Under the pieces are notes generated by a model. That model did not search any database, had not been told where the DNA came from, and saw nothing but the letters and a program-made list of their open reading frames with translations. A stretch of 64,000 nt of DNA, from contig LBON01000003.1 of assembly GCA_000989525.1 (NCBI GenBank), positions 105,033-169,032 of the forward strand. The letters are read 5' to 3'. The translations under genes and the position numbers were made by a program. The stretch is from a candidate division TM6 bacterium GW2011_GWF2_32_72. Lineage in GTDB: Bacteria; Babelota; Babeliae; Babelales; GWF2-32-72. Positions 46,429 to 54,994 of this stretch are shown one piece after another. Every line of letters begins with the position of its first letter. Position 1 is the first letter of the stretch.

Positions 46429-46833
46429 TTAACCCAATTTAAAACCTAAAATAAAACCTAAGAAGGCGCTGATTATTAATACAATATTAGCTTTTGCCCA
46501 TTCAAAATATTTATTAGCTACTGTTGATGTTGCCTCTACAGATACTTCTTTAATACCTAGAAGAGCTTTAACTTTTGTCCAGTCAATAGTTATTAAATCA
46601 AAATAATACAAACCAAAAAGAACTGCCGTAATTAACAGCACATAAAAAAGAACTTGTAAAAAATATTTTTTAAAAAGAAACCCGGCAAAAAAACCAATTC
46701 CAAAATATGACGCAAATTCAATTAATCGAGCTTGAGTTATGCCATATTTAGCTTCTAATTGTTCCCAACTAAGAGATTGTTTTAGTGAATCCAACCAACC
46801 TTTTCCAGAATCCATCCAATTATTTGGTTCCAT
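46429..46833 (-). CDS. FUN14-like small membrane protein
   Basis: A 134-residue protein whose second part resembles the FUN14 family. The pattern is YFGIGFFAGFLFKKYFLQVLFYVLLITAVLFGL, then ITIDWTKVKAL, then a final helix NIVLIISAFLGFILGFKLG with GxxxG spacing. FUN14 proteins are small membrane proteins; the eukaryotic relative FUNDC1 is a mitophagy receptor, and bacterial functions are unknown. The N-terminal 35 residues are polar (MDSGKGWLDSLKQSLSWEQL). It is 16 nt upstream of the GspE N-domain gene and probably first in that operon. The ribosome-binding site is AAGGAGAAGTA. Confidence 0.75.
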   Translation of the reverse strand: MEPNNWMDSGKGWLDSLKQSLSWEQLEAKYGITQARLIEFASYFGIGFFAGFLFKKYFLQVLFYVLLITAVLFGLYYFDLITIDWTKVKALLGIKEVSVEATSTVANKYFEWAKANIVLIISAFLGFILGFKLG

Positions 46834-47068
46834 TACTTCTCCTTATAAATTAAAAGATTCAACCATAATTCAGAGTATAGCTTTTATTTAAGTAATAATT
46901 CAAGAATTAAACCAAAAGAGTCTCAACTTACTGCGCAACTGATCAATTTAAAACAATCAAAGCCAACCAATATTCTTTAGAAAAATTAATTTTTCCAAAT
47001 TAAACCGTAAAATTCAAAAAGCTATTTTCAAATAAAAAACAATCATGAATCAACAGATTTAAGACATC

Positions 47069-47097
47069 AAAAAGGCCCGACCGAAGTCGAGCCTTTT
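47069..47097 (-). terminator. Rho-independent terminator of the HU gene
   Basis: On the minus strand AAAAGGCTCGAC pairs with GTCGGGCCTTTT (one G-T pair) around TTCG, a stable UUCG tetraloop, followed by T residues. Confidence 0.9.
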
Positions 47098-47114
47098 CTA
47101 ATATTCAAAAGAAC

Positions 47115-47384
47115 TTAGATCATATCCTTTAATGCTTTACCTGGCTTGAACTTTGGAACTTTCTTTGCAGGAATTTCCATTTTTTGGCCAGTTGCAGGGT
47201 TGACACCTGTTCTTTTCTTTCTCTTCATAACTGAGAAAGTGCCGAAGCCGGTCAAAACAACCGCTTTATTTGCCTTTAAAGCTAAACCAATTGTCTTTAT
47301 AAAAGACTCTAAGCAATTTTTGCAAACTGTCTTAGGATACTTGGTTGCTTTGGCCATTTGTTCTACTAATAATGCCTTGTTCAT
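47115..47384 (-). CDS. hup: HU family DNA-binding protein
   Basis: An 89-residue nucleoid protein that bends DNA. The core TGFGTFSVMKRKKRTGVNPATGQKMEIPAKKVPKFKPG contains the beta-arm with the conserved Arg-x-Gly-x-NP motif and the intercalating Pro. The N-terminal helices carry two Cys (VCKNCLESF), uncommon in HU. The length is normal. It is transcribed alone, with a promoter-like element at 47455-47483 and a terminator directly behind. Whether it is HU or a specialised paralogue cannot be told. Confidence 0.95.
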   Translation of the reverse strand: MNKALLVEQMAKATKYPKTVCKNCLESFIKTIGLALKANKAVVLTGFGTFSVMKRKKRTGVNPATGQKMEIPAKKVPKFKPGKALKDMI

Positions 47385-47454
47385 AAGATTTCCTCGAATC
47401 TTTAATTGTCCAAATAGGCAGAATAAGACGAATCAAACTAGTACTTAGAATGGT

Positions 47455-47483
47455 AACGTATTCATTGATGTTCACAATGTCAA
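47455..47483 (-). promoter_or_regulatory. Putative promoter of the HU gene
   Basis: On the minus strand a consensus -35 TTGACA and a weaker -10 TACGTT are 17 nt apart, about 70 nt upstream of the start codon. Confidence 0.45.
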
Positions 47484-47522
47484 GCATATAGATAAAAAAT
47501 TTTAAAAATTAAATAAAAAAAA

Positions 47523-47609
47523 TGGTGCCGGGGGCCGGACTCGAACCGGCACAGACATAAGTCCGAAGGATTTTAAGTCCTTTGCGTCTACCAATTTCGC
47601 CACCCCGGC
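47523..47609 (-). tRNA. tRNA-Leu(TAA)
   Basis: The acceptor stem GCCGGGG/CCCCGGC is perfect. The D-arm is GGCGAAATTGGTAGACGC, the anticodon loop CTTAAAA gives anticodon TAA, and a long class II variable arm (CGGACTTATGTCTG) is present. The T-arm is GCCGGTTCGAGTCCGGC, the discriminator is A and CCA is encoded. Confidence 0.97.
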
Positions 47610-47626
47610 ACGCATATTTTTTTGTT

Positions 47627-47700
47627 TGGAGGCGGCACCCGGATTTGAACCGGGGATCAGGGTTTTGCAGACCCATGCCTTACCACTTGGCTATGCCGCC
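47627..47700 (-). tRNA. tRNA-Cys(GCA)
   Basis: The acceptor stem GGCGGCA/TGCCGCC is perfect, the anticodon loop CTGCAAA gives GCA, the T-arm is CCCGGTTCAAATCCGGG, the discriminator T is typical of tRNA-Cys and CCA is encoded. It lies 17 nt upstream of tRNA-Leu on the same strand, so both are probably cut from one precursor. Confidence 0.97.
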
Positions 47701-47728
47701 GAATATTTTTTCAAAGAACGTATATAAA

Positions 47729-48211
47729 TTACTTGTTATAAACGTATTTGTCCATCATTTCTTTTAATTTTTCGGTACTAATTGTTCTTGCTTCTTTACC
47801 TTCTTCTTCAGACTTTTCAATAGGTTTCTTTAAGAAATCCTCAGTTGCGGGACCTTCACAAGGAAGACCAGCTTGATACCAACCAGCCATACCGTCTTCA
47901 TAAGCCCAAACATTATTAAATCCAAGATCATTTAAAGTCTTCCACGCAGAAGCACTTGCAGAGCACATTGGATTACTGCAATAAACAACAATTTGTTGTT
48001 CTTTATCTAAGCCTTTTGCAAAACTTTCAAGATCTTCTAAATATACATGTATAGATCCTTTTATATGTACATCGTCATACATTTCTTTATCTAAAACATA
48101 AATCACCAAAAGATCCGATTTGCAAACTTCCTTTTTGCCCCAGAAACCCAAACAAGCTGGGAGTAAAACCAAGCCCATGGTTGCAAGTAAAAATTTATTA
48201 AAAAACTTCAT
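47729..48211 (-). CDS. Rhodanese-like lipoprotein
   Basis: A 160-residue protein with a lipoprotein signal (LLATMGLVLLPAC, lipobox LPAC at about residues 17-20). A rhodanese domain follows: DDVHIKGSIHVYLEDL, then the active-site loop VVYCSNPMCSASASAW with a Cys in the nucleophile position, then VWAYEDGMAGWYQAGLP. It may transfer sulfur or handle oxidised thiols at the membrane. The C-terminal 30 residues are charged (KSEEEGKEARTIS). It is 16 codons from the tRNA pair and 76 nt downstream of a signal peptidase gene. The exact substrate is unknown. Confidence 0.88.
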   Translation of the reverse strand: MKFFNKFLLATMGLVLLPACLGFWGKKEVCKSDLLVIYVLDKEMYDDVHIKGSIHVYLEDLESFAKGLDKEQQIVVYCSNPMCSASASAWKTLNDLGFNNVWAYEDGMAGWYQAGLPCEGPATEDFLKKPIEKSEEEGKEARTISTEKLKEMMDKYVYNK

Positions 48212-48287
48212 GAATCTTCCTTTTAAAAAGGGTTAGTAATATAAAACGCTGATAAAAATATCATTTAAAAATCAAATAATAAAGCAA

Positions 48288-49226
48288 TTAATGCATAATT
48301 TGAAAAAATCTGCTCCAACGCATTCTAGTCCAAAAATCAATTGGATGTTTTATTAAATCAACAATCCACCAACCTTCATTACTATCACAAGACCAAATTC
48401 TAAAAATAATTTTTCCATGTATCAATTTACCATTAACAGGAATACCCCAATCTCTGCAGTCACTACTACCAAGTCGATTGTCTCCCATCATCCAATATTC
48501 ATTATCACCTAAAGTAATTTCAAAAACATCTTTAACCTTAGATTCGTCCAATTTAATATCTTCGTCCTGTCCCATAGCTTTTTTCATTTCCAATTCATAT
48601 TGATAGCGTTGATCAAGCAATGGTTCGCCGGGCCTTCTAATGTCCATTGGACGGACAATTCTTAATGGATTAATTCTATAAAAAGGCTGATCTTTCCAGG
48701 CAATGGTTGGATCATAAGAGACATACGCTTCAGCATCACGTCCTCTTAATCGACCACTTTTTGCAAGCAAAGGATCTGTGTTGTAAATTCTAATCAATGG
48801 GTATTTATTCAAATATGGTTCATCTAATTTTTTGCCATTCAAATAAATAACCGGCTTTTCATTTTCTAAGACACCCTTGATGTGATCATGCGGTATGCCA
48901 ATGACGCGTTTTGTAAAATTATCAGGTCCCAGTTCATAACCAAACAAATTTATGAACACATAATTTTGCAACCAATTAACAACAGGATTTTTAGAATAAT
49001 TAAAAGTAGGTTTATTAAAGGCAACAATTTCACCGCGTTGTGGCGATCTAAAATAATATGTTAATTTGTCTCCTAAAAATCTTTCCCCAACCAACATTGT
49101 AGTTTCCATAGAACCTGACGGTACTTGATACAAACCAAAAATTACAGTTCTCACTACAAAAACAATCAATAGCAAAAATGCAATCTCTTTAATATTTTTC
49201 CATAACCATTCAAATGTAAATTCCAT
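48288..49226 (-). CDS. lepB: Signal peptidase I (first of two tandem paralogues)
   Basis: A membrane-bound Ser/Lys protease that removes Sec signal peptides. One N-terminal helix (IKEIAFLLLIVFVVRTVIFGL) is followed by box B with the nucleophile Ser (YQVPSGSMETTMLVGERFL), the Lys base in FTKRVIGIPHDHI and box E YWMMGDNRLGSSDCRDWG. Between them a central insertion of about 100 residues, with LRIVRPMDIRRPGEP, is larger than in short Gram-positive versions. It shares layout and about one third of its residues with the neighbour at 49270. Two copies fit the large exported proteome of this genome. Confidence 0.95.
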   Translation of the reverse strand: MEFTFEWLWKNIKEIAFLLLIVFVVRTVIFGLYQVPSGSMETTMLVGERFLGDKLTYYFRSPQRGEIVAFNKPTFNYSKNPVVNWLQNYVFINLFGYELGPDNFTKRVIGIPHDHIKGVLENEKPVIYLNGKKLDEPYLNKYPLIRIYNTDPLLAKSGRLRGRDAEAYVSYDPTIAWKDQPFYRINPLRIVRPMDIRRPGEPLLDQRYQYELEMKKAMGQDEDIKLDESKVKDVFEITLGDNEYWMMGDNRLGSSDCRDWGIPVNGKLIHGKIIFRIWSCDSNEGWWIVDLIKHPIDFWTRMRWSRFFQIMH

Positions 49227-49269
49227 TGGATCTCCTTATAAAATAAAAAATAATAAACGAATTTTTATC

Positions 49270-50193
49270 TTAACAAATTCGCGAAAATGTTCTACTCAAT
49301 CTTATGCTTTGTAAAAATTTAATTGGATCATTTAATAAACTCCAAAACCAAGAGTGCATATCTGTATCCGCCGACCACATAATGCCCACAGCAGTTCCTA
49401 CTATAAACTTTTTCTTCACAGGCCCCCAAGCGCGTGAATCATAACTGCCACACCTATTATCACCCATAACCCAATATTCATCAGACTTAAGTTTAATACA
49501 AAAAACATCTGATCCTTCCCAAAAAGGACAAACTAACGGCTGCCCCATTAAAACATTCATTAATGGAATTTTAGGAAATGTCATCGAAGGCGCTCCATCA
49601 TCAAGCCTTACAATTGATTTCGGATTAATTTGGTAAAAAGGCTGTTTATTCAAGGGCTTTGAAATATCATATGAACGACCTTTGACAAAATGTCGCATTA
49701 ACCGAAAAGCATCTTTTTTGCTTACCTTAGAAACAATTTCCGCAGCCTTAGTTGGATCACAAACCCAAATATTCAACAACGGAAATGTATTTAAATATTT
49801 TTCCTTTAGTAAAACACCGTTAACAAAAATTTTAGGTTCACCTTGATCTAAAACCCCGTAAATAAAATCTCCCGGAAGCCCAATCACTCTTTTACAAAAT
49901 ACATTTGGTCGGCCAAGTCCCAACAAAAAATTTCTTTGCACAAAACTCAATAACGAATTATCTGCATATTCAAATTCTGGATCTACAAAGGTAATCACGG
50001 CACCGCGTTTTAATTTAAAATTATGTGAGAATTTATCAATTAATAAGCGATCTCCAACTAACAACGTTACTTCCATTGACCCCGTAGTGACATTGCAAAA
50101 TTCAAAAAAAAATGTTTTGACAAAAAAAAGAGCGACTAACGCCGCCGAAAAAGCAATTAACAAACGAAAGAAAACTCTTTTAACATCAATCAT
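49270..50193 (-). CDS. Signal peptidase I (second paralogue, altered nucleophile box)
   Basis: A 307-residue signal peptidase with an N-terminal helix (LIAFSAALVALFFVKTFFF). The Ser box is FCNVTTGSMEVTLLVGDRLL, the Lys box VFCKRVIGLPGDFIYG and box E YWVMGDNRCGSYDSRAWG. The usual Pro-Ser before GSM is replaced by Thr-Thr, while the nucleophile Ser and base Lys are kept. The change could alter substrate preference. It precedes the other copy by 43 nt on the same strand. The central insertion matches that of its paralogue. Confidence 0.94.
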   Translation of the reverse strand: MIDVKRVFFRLLIAFSAALVALFFVKTFFFEFCNVTTGSMEVTLLVGDRLLIDKFSHNFKLKRGAVITFVDPEFEYADNSLLSFVQRNFLLGLGRPNVFCKRVIGLPGDFIYGVLDQGEPKIFVNGVLLKEKYLNTFPLLNIWVCDPTKAAEIVSKVSKKDAFRLMRHFVKGRSYDISKPLNKQPFYQINPKSIVRLDDGAPSMTFPKIPLMNVLMGQPLVCPFWEGSDVFCIKLKSDEYWVMGDNRCGSYDSRAWGPVKKKFIVGTAVGIMWSADTDMHSWFWSLLNDPIKFLQSIRLSRTFSRIC

Positions 50194-50326
50194 AATTATT
50201 TCTCAAGAAAACTTTTTATTAGCCACACCCTTTAAAAAATTTTAATGTAATTCAAAAAAATAATGCTTCTTCATAATAACATTCCTACCTCAACAACAAA
50301 AAACAAAATACTTTTTCACCAATTAC

Positions 50327-51151
50327 TTACACCAACAAATATAATGGATTAACTTTTTTACCATCAACACTTACTTCAAAATGAAGATGTGAAGCATCTT
50401 GTCCAGATTTTACAACAAAACCTGTATCACCAACTTTTCCTATACAGGTGCCCCTTTTAACAACTTGCCCCTTGCGAACCAAAATTTTATCAAGGTGCGC
50501 ATATCTTGTTTTATATTTTTGATTATGTGCAACAACAATTGTTTTTCCAAACCCTTTTGCCCAGCCAGCTTCTACAATTGTACCCGAAGCTGCTGCCAAA
50601 ACAGGCGTTCCTCTCATTGCTGACATATCTACACCTCTATGAAATCCCCATTTTTTATTTTTTAATCGTCGAGGACCAAACAAAGAACTTATCCAAAACT
50701 TAGATGTATCTATGGGCCAAGAAAATAAAGCATCACGATTTGCTACATGACGCTTACCTCTTAAAAAACGACCAATACTAGACACAGAATTTTGTGAAGA
50801 GACTTTCTTTTTTACTTGCTTTGTTGGTTGAACTATATGCTGAACCAATTCATCAGGCTTGCTAGATAATTCCTGGTTACTGGGAGGGAGTGGTTGCTCC
50901 ACTTTCAATGACTCCAATCCATCAGCGGTTTTTTGTTTTGATTCCTCTAACTCCTTTAATCTCTCTTTAACACGATCATAGTCTTCTAAAATATTTTTAA
51001 ATGCACGTAAATAATCTTTATACTGAACTTTAAGTTCGATCATCTTATCGGACTGCTCTCTAAAAAAACAATATTCCTCAAACAAAATGTATGCTAAAAT
51101 AGAAGCTATCAAAGAGAAAAAAATAATTAAAAACTTTCCTAATTTATTCAA
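50327..51151 (-). CDS. M23 (LytM-type) peptidase with membrane anchor and coiled coil
   Basis: A 274-residue protein. An N-terminal helix (FLIIFFSLIASILAYILFEEY) is followed by a coiled coil (about 40-80, LRAFKNILEDYDRVKERLKELEESK), a disordered linker and a C-terminal M23 domain. The zinc motifs are HRGVDMS (HxxxD) and HLHFEV, with RYAHLDK between. Either it cuts peptidoglycan cross-links or, like EnvC/NlpD, it activates amidases; because the zinc ligands look intact, activity is likely. It lies 20 nt downstream of batE, at the end of the Bat gene run. Confidence 0.92.
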   Translation of the reverse strand: MNKLGKFLIIFFSLIASILAYILFEEYCFFREQSDKMIELKVQYKDYLRAFKNILEDYDRVKERLKELEESKQKTADGLESLKVEQPLPPSNQELSSKPDELVQHIVQPTKQVKKKVSSQNSVSSIGRFLRGKRHVANRDALFSWPIDTSKFWISSLFGPRRLKNKKWGFHRGVDMSAMRGTPVLAAASGTIVEAGWAKGFGKTIVVAHNQKYKTRYAHLDKILVRKGQVVKRGTCIGKVGDTGFVVKSGQDASHLHFEVSVDGKKVNPLYLLV

Positions 51152-51171
51152 AATCGTATCTCTACTTTTAA

Positions 51172-51888
51172 TTAAAACATCTTAATAATTTCTGACTGAA
51201 TCCAACCAATTAAACCGTTTTTTCTACACTTTGTCCACTGGTTTGCAGAATCTAAAATATCAACCTCAGATGCAGCTTTTAACTCAAAAAGTTTGTGGAA
51301 TTTATCACCAGGGCCTGCAAGAACATCCACGTTTTTCATAACAATCGCATGATTGTTTGCATAAATCGAGTATTTGGCAAATATAAATTCGGCCAATAAA
51401 ATATTAATCAATAATAAAAATAACAAATATATAAATTTATCCTCTCTCCAAAACCGCCTAAAAAAAATAATTAATAAAAACCAAAACAATAAAAATAAAA
51501 GTTGAAATACCAGTGTTGAAAATAAAAAAGAATATCTACAAATAAAACTAAAAAATTGTCCCCATATTGTATCTTCCGAATTACCCAATTTTTCATTTAA
51601 TACAGATATATTTTTTTCTATCGACTGCAATTGATTAAAAGAACTTTGTTTATATGCCCTTTTCCACGACAATAAAGCGGCTGGATATCGTTTCATCTTA
51701 AAAAATGTATTACCCATATTAAACCAAACAGCCTGACCTTTTAAATCAATAGAACTATAACAATTTAAAGCATCTTGATATTTTCCCTCGCTATAAAACT
51801 TGTTGCCCTTTAAAAATTCTTCCTCATTATTTTGACAAAAAGCAACTGATGCCGTTAACAAAAACAAAATCCAAAAAATATTTTTCAT
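51172..51888 (-). CDS. batE: BatE-like TPR/SH3 protein
   Basis: A 238-residue protein with a signal peptide (FWILFLLTASVAFCQ). Two TPR-like repeats follow (FLKGNKFYSEGKYQDALNCY; WFNMGNTFFKMKRYPAAL). Two transmembrane helices lie at about 115-165, and the C-terminal bacterial SH3 domain contains VDVLAGPGDKFHKLFEL and WTKCRKNGLIGWIQSEII. This matches BatE of the Bacteroides aerotolerance type operons. It begins 9 nt after batD. The role is thought to be in envelope integrity; the mechanism is not known. Confidence 0.85.
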   Translation of the reverse strand: MKNIFWILFLLTASVAFCQNNEEEFLKGNKFYSEGKYQDALNCYSSIDLKGQAVWFNMGNTFFKMKRYPAALLSWKRAYKQSSFNQLQSIEKNISVLNEKLGNSEDTIWGQFFSFICRYSFLFSTLVFQLLFLLFWFLLIIFFRRFWREDKFIYLLFLLLINILLAEFIFAKYSIYANNHAIVMKNVDVLAGPGDKFHKLFELKAASEVDILDSANQWTKCRKNGLIGWIQSEIIKMF

Positions 51889-51897
51889 ATTACAACC

Positions 51898-53715
51898 TCA
51901 TAGCTTTTTAGATAAAATATTCAGCCATTTTTCAGAACTTAATAAAAGAGATTTTTTGTCTTCTTCAGAAAGAGTTCTTGGAAAAAAATTCAACTCGGTT
52001 ATTTTTATAAAAAAATCATTCCAATCACTTAATTCTTTTTCTGAAAAAGCGGCTTTAGAAAAGTAAGTCTCTATAAAATCAGTTGTAAGCTGATTTTCAG
52101 GAAGCTCTGCCCGTGATGCGATTAAATCAACAAACATAAAATATAATTTTTTAAAATCTTCATCTTTTTTTATACTCTTTAAAAACCTTTGAGCCCTACT
52201 AAAAGCATTTCTTTTTCTAATATATGGCTCACTTTTCATCGCCCATGATCGAATTAAATTATATAACCAATTCAAAATTAATATCAAAAATGGTAAAAAA
52301 CACATAAACACAAACCAAAACCATGGAATTTGCCGTTCCTTTTTCAATTCCCAAGGACCAACTTTGTTAATTCCCTCAATCTCATCTTGATCGACTGCAC
52401 CATGAAATACTTCTTGTTCATCACCTGCTTTTTCTTCCACAACTACAGATTTTATGCCACCCGGTAAAATTTTAATTTTAATAGGCGATGTTTTAAGTAC
52501 ATTGTATGCTTTTTTTTCTACATCAAAATAAGTAAATTTTTGTATTGGTATCTCAAAATCACCTGGTTGAAGACCTTGAACAATATATTCAAACACTTTT
52601 TTTTGAGAACCATCTTTTAATATCCCACCAGAAAGATAATTTTTAGATTCATAAAAACGAAATTCTTTAGGTAAATTTAAATCCGAAAGATTTAAAGAAT
52701 CCATATTCCCGTTACCAACTATTTCTAGTGTTAAAACGATACCTTCACCTTCCTTGGCACTTGAATGATCAATACTTGATTTAAAATTTGAAAAATTTCC
52801 AACACCCAAAACTTTACCATTAAAGGGTGGTAAAGGTTTAACCTGAATTTTTAAAGCATTTGATGTCACAATTTTTGATCGGCCCATGCCGCCCAATATA
52901 GTTTCAAGATCTCCAAAAAAATCGAACGGAGATCGCCTATGTTTTTCCTGAATCAATGTGCTAGCACGAATTGAGGGTATAACTATTTCACCAGAAAGTT
53001 GAGGATATAAATCATAAGAAAACTGAATAAAGTTATATTCTGTTCCATTTTTTTCTTCCACACCATATGTTGGATTGCCAACCTTTTTTACATCAAAGCC
53101 CTGAAATGTTGGATTTTCTATATTTTCTAATTTTGCAGCTCCTTCTAAAAAATAAAATCGAATAGCAAACGGAAGTCTCTCACCAACAAACCGTTCTATA
53201 TTTTCAACCGTTTGCTCAAGAAAATATGGGGCACCATTTTCTTGATCTAAAGTAGAAGTCACCGACCCAACATTTAATGTTAAAACATTTGATGAAATAA
53301 TTTTGCCATCCCATGAAATTTTTGCCGGACCCAAATTATGCTCACCCTCTTGATCAATCCTAATCTGATATTGAAAATCTCTTTTTGAAGTAGTATGGCC
53401 ATTAATGATATTAATACTGCTACTAGAACCACCAAAACTATATTTATAATTCTCAAGACTTTCTATCACAGGTCTCTCCACATCTTTTTCCACTCCGGAA
53501 ATCGAAACATTCAAAATGAAAGGAACACCAATAGAAAATTTTTTAGTTGCACGACCATTTGCATCTAAAGCACGCAATACCAATTTTGGTTCCGACGCCA
53601 AACACGACTGCATAAAAAATAATATTAAAACAAATCTACCAATTTTTTTGACCTGGTTTTTTTGGCAGCTTAGAGCCAATTTGTTGTCGAACCATTCTCT
53701 TATAAGAATTTGCAT
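51898..53715 (-). CDS. batD: BatD-like protein (oxygen tolerance family)
   Basis: A 605-residue protein with an N-terminal hydrophobic segment (GRFVLILFFMQSCLAS) preceded by 24 polar residues. Beta-rich extracytoplasmic domains follow (FSIGVPFILNVSISG, FQYQIRIDQEGEHNLGPAKISWDGK). A transmembrane helix lies at about 455-475 (WFWFVFMCFLPFLILIL), and the C-terminal part is cytoplasmic and helical. This is the BatD pattern. The start at 53715 has GAGGAACAAG in front but overlaps batC by 80 nt; a rarer start nearer the signal peptide cannot be excluded. It lies between batC and batE. Confidence 0.88.
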   Translation of the reverse strand: MQILIREWFDNKLALSCQKNQVKKIGRFVLILFFMQSCLASEPKLVLRALDANGRATKKFSIGVPFILNVSISGVEKDVERPVIESLENYKYSFGGSSSSINIINGHTTSKRDFQYQIRIDQEGEHNLGPAKISWDGKIISSNVLTLNVGSVTSTLDQENGAPYFLEQTVENIERFVGERLPFAIRFYFLEGAAKLENIENPTFQGFDVKKVGNPTYGVEEKNGTEYNFIQFSYDLYPQLSGEIVIPSIRASTLIQEKHRRSPFDFFGDLETILGGMGRSKIVTSNALKIQVKPLPPFNGKVLGVGNFSNFKSSIDHSSAKEGEGIVLTLEIVGNGNMDSLNLSDLNLPKEFRFYESKNYLSGGILKDGSQKKVFEYIVQGLQPGDFEIPIQKFTYFDVEKKAYNVLKTSPIKIKILPGGIKSVVVEEKAGDEQEVFHGAVDQDEIEGINKVGPWELKKERQIPWFWFVFMCFLPFLILILNWLYNLIRSWAMKSEPYIRKRNAFSRAQRFLKSIKKDEDFKKLYFMFVDLIASRAELPENQLTTDFIETYFSKAAFSEKELSDWNDFFIKITELNFFPRTLSEEDKKSLLLSSEKWLNILSKKL

Positions 53716-54994
53716 CTTGTTCCTCTAATTTTTGTAAAATGTAAGCATTCTTTTTACCTAATTTTTCTAATGCTTGTTCTTCTCTCGCCTCAAAAGCTTC
53801 TAATTGTTCTGATTTAGGAGCTTGAGATTCTTTCAATTCTTCCATATCCTTGCTTGCTATTGGTTGTTTTTCAATAGAATTTAAGGAATCCTCATGATCA
53901 CTGATGCTTTTTTCATCTTGCTTACCGCTATCATTGCGGGGCTCCTGTACAGGTTCATCACCTCGTTCTCGGGAAGAATTATCATTGGATTTATTATCCT
54001 GACTATTTGCCCCTTCTGGATTTTTCCTATTTTCGTTGCTTTGATTTTTTTCAAGGGAATGATCTTGATTGCCGCCCTTGCTGCTATTGTCAAAATTTTG
54101 TTTTTTAGAAGATTCTGAAGGAGATTTATCTTGTTGCTCTTTACCCTGCTCTTTTTGTTCCTGCTTCTCACCGCGGTCACCATTTTGGCCTTCACCGCTT
54201 TGTTGCTCAGGTTTTTGATTTACATCTTCTTTAGATTTTTTATCTTTATCTTTCTCTTGCCCTTGTTCTTGTTTGTTTTCTTGTTGATCGTTGTTTTTGC
54301 TCTTCCGATTTTGGTCTTCCTTGCCCCCATTTTGTTGATCTTGATTCTTTTCCTGATCTTCTCTTTGTTGCTCAGCCTTTGATTTCTCTTCCTGCTCAGA
54401 GCTATCTCGATTCTGGTTTAATTCATTCTGTTTTTTTTGATCCTGGTTACCCCGTTCATTTTTTTCTTTATCTTGCTCTGATTTATTTTTTTCTTGCTGT
54501 GATTTATCTTGCTGATCTTTTTTTTCTTGATCCTTGTTTTTTTGTTCTTGCTGTTTCTTTTGTTCTTCTTGCTTCTGTTTTTCAAGCATTTTTTTTACTT
54601 GTTCTAAATTGTGTACAGCACGATTATTATTGGCATTTATTTTCAAAACATTTTCATAATTTTTAATGGCATCTTCTAATTTTTTTAAGGAAACATTTGC
54701 ATTTCCCAAGTTAAACAAAGCTTGTTCTTTGAGCTCATCATCTTTAGAACTATTTTGTACAACTTGATCAAAATAATTTGCTGCATTTTCAAATTTATTT
54801 TGACGAAAAAATACATCGCCCAAATTAAAAAGCGCGTCTCTATTTTTAGGATTTGCCAAAACAACCTTTTCATATAATTTTTCTGCTGTTTGCCAATCTT
54901 TATTTGAATAGGCATTAGCAGCATTATAATTATCTAATAAATTAGCCTGAATAGAATTTACAAAACAAATTATTAAAATCAAAAAGTGTTTCAT
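53636..54994 (-). CDS. batC: BatC-like TPR protein with long Gln/Lys/Asp/Ser-rich region
   Basis: About 452 residues. After a signal peptide (FLILIICFVNSIQA) come three TPR units (NAANAYSNKDWQTAEKLYEKV, NLGDVFFRQNKFENAANYF, NLGNANVSLKKLEDAIKNYE). A very hydrophilic low-complexity tract follows from about 125 to 390 (QKQEEQKKQQEQKNKDQEKK-like). The C-terminal 60 residues are helical (LEAFEAREEQALEKLGKK). The TPR-plus-charged-tail form matches BatC, but the tract is unusually long. The ATG at 54994 overlaps the batB stop as ATGA, which I prefer to the ATG 9 nt upstream. Confidence 0.87.
   Translation of the reverse strand: MKHFLILIICFVNSIQANLLDNYNAANAYSNKDWQTAEKLYEKVVLANPKNRDALFNLGDVFFRQNKFENAANYFDQVVQNSSKDDELKEQALFNLGNANVSLKKLEDAIKNYENVLKINANNNRAVHNLEQVKKMLEKQKQEEQKKQQEQKNKDQEKKDQQDKSQQEKNKSEQDKEKNERGNQDQKKQNELNQNRDSSEQEEKSKAEQQREDQEKNQDQQNGGKEDQNRKSKNNDQQENKQEQGQEKDKDKKSKEDVNQKPEQQSGEGQNGDRGEKQEQKEQGKEQQDKSPSESSKKQNFDNSSKGGNQDHSLEKNQSNENRKNPEGANSQDNKSNDNSSRERGDEPVQEPRNDSGKQDEKSISDHEDSLNSIEKQPIASKDMEELKESQAPKSEQLEAFEAREEQALEKLGKKNAYILQKLEEQDANSYKRMVRQQIGSKLPKKPGQKNW

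Noticed and set aside
53881-54666. Several hydrophobic frames antisense to batC
   Set aside because: They are mirror images of the Gln/Lys/Glu-rich low-complexity tract, which reads as Leu/Phe-rich on the other strand; no start signals.
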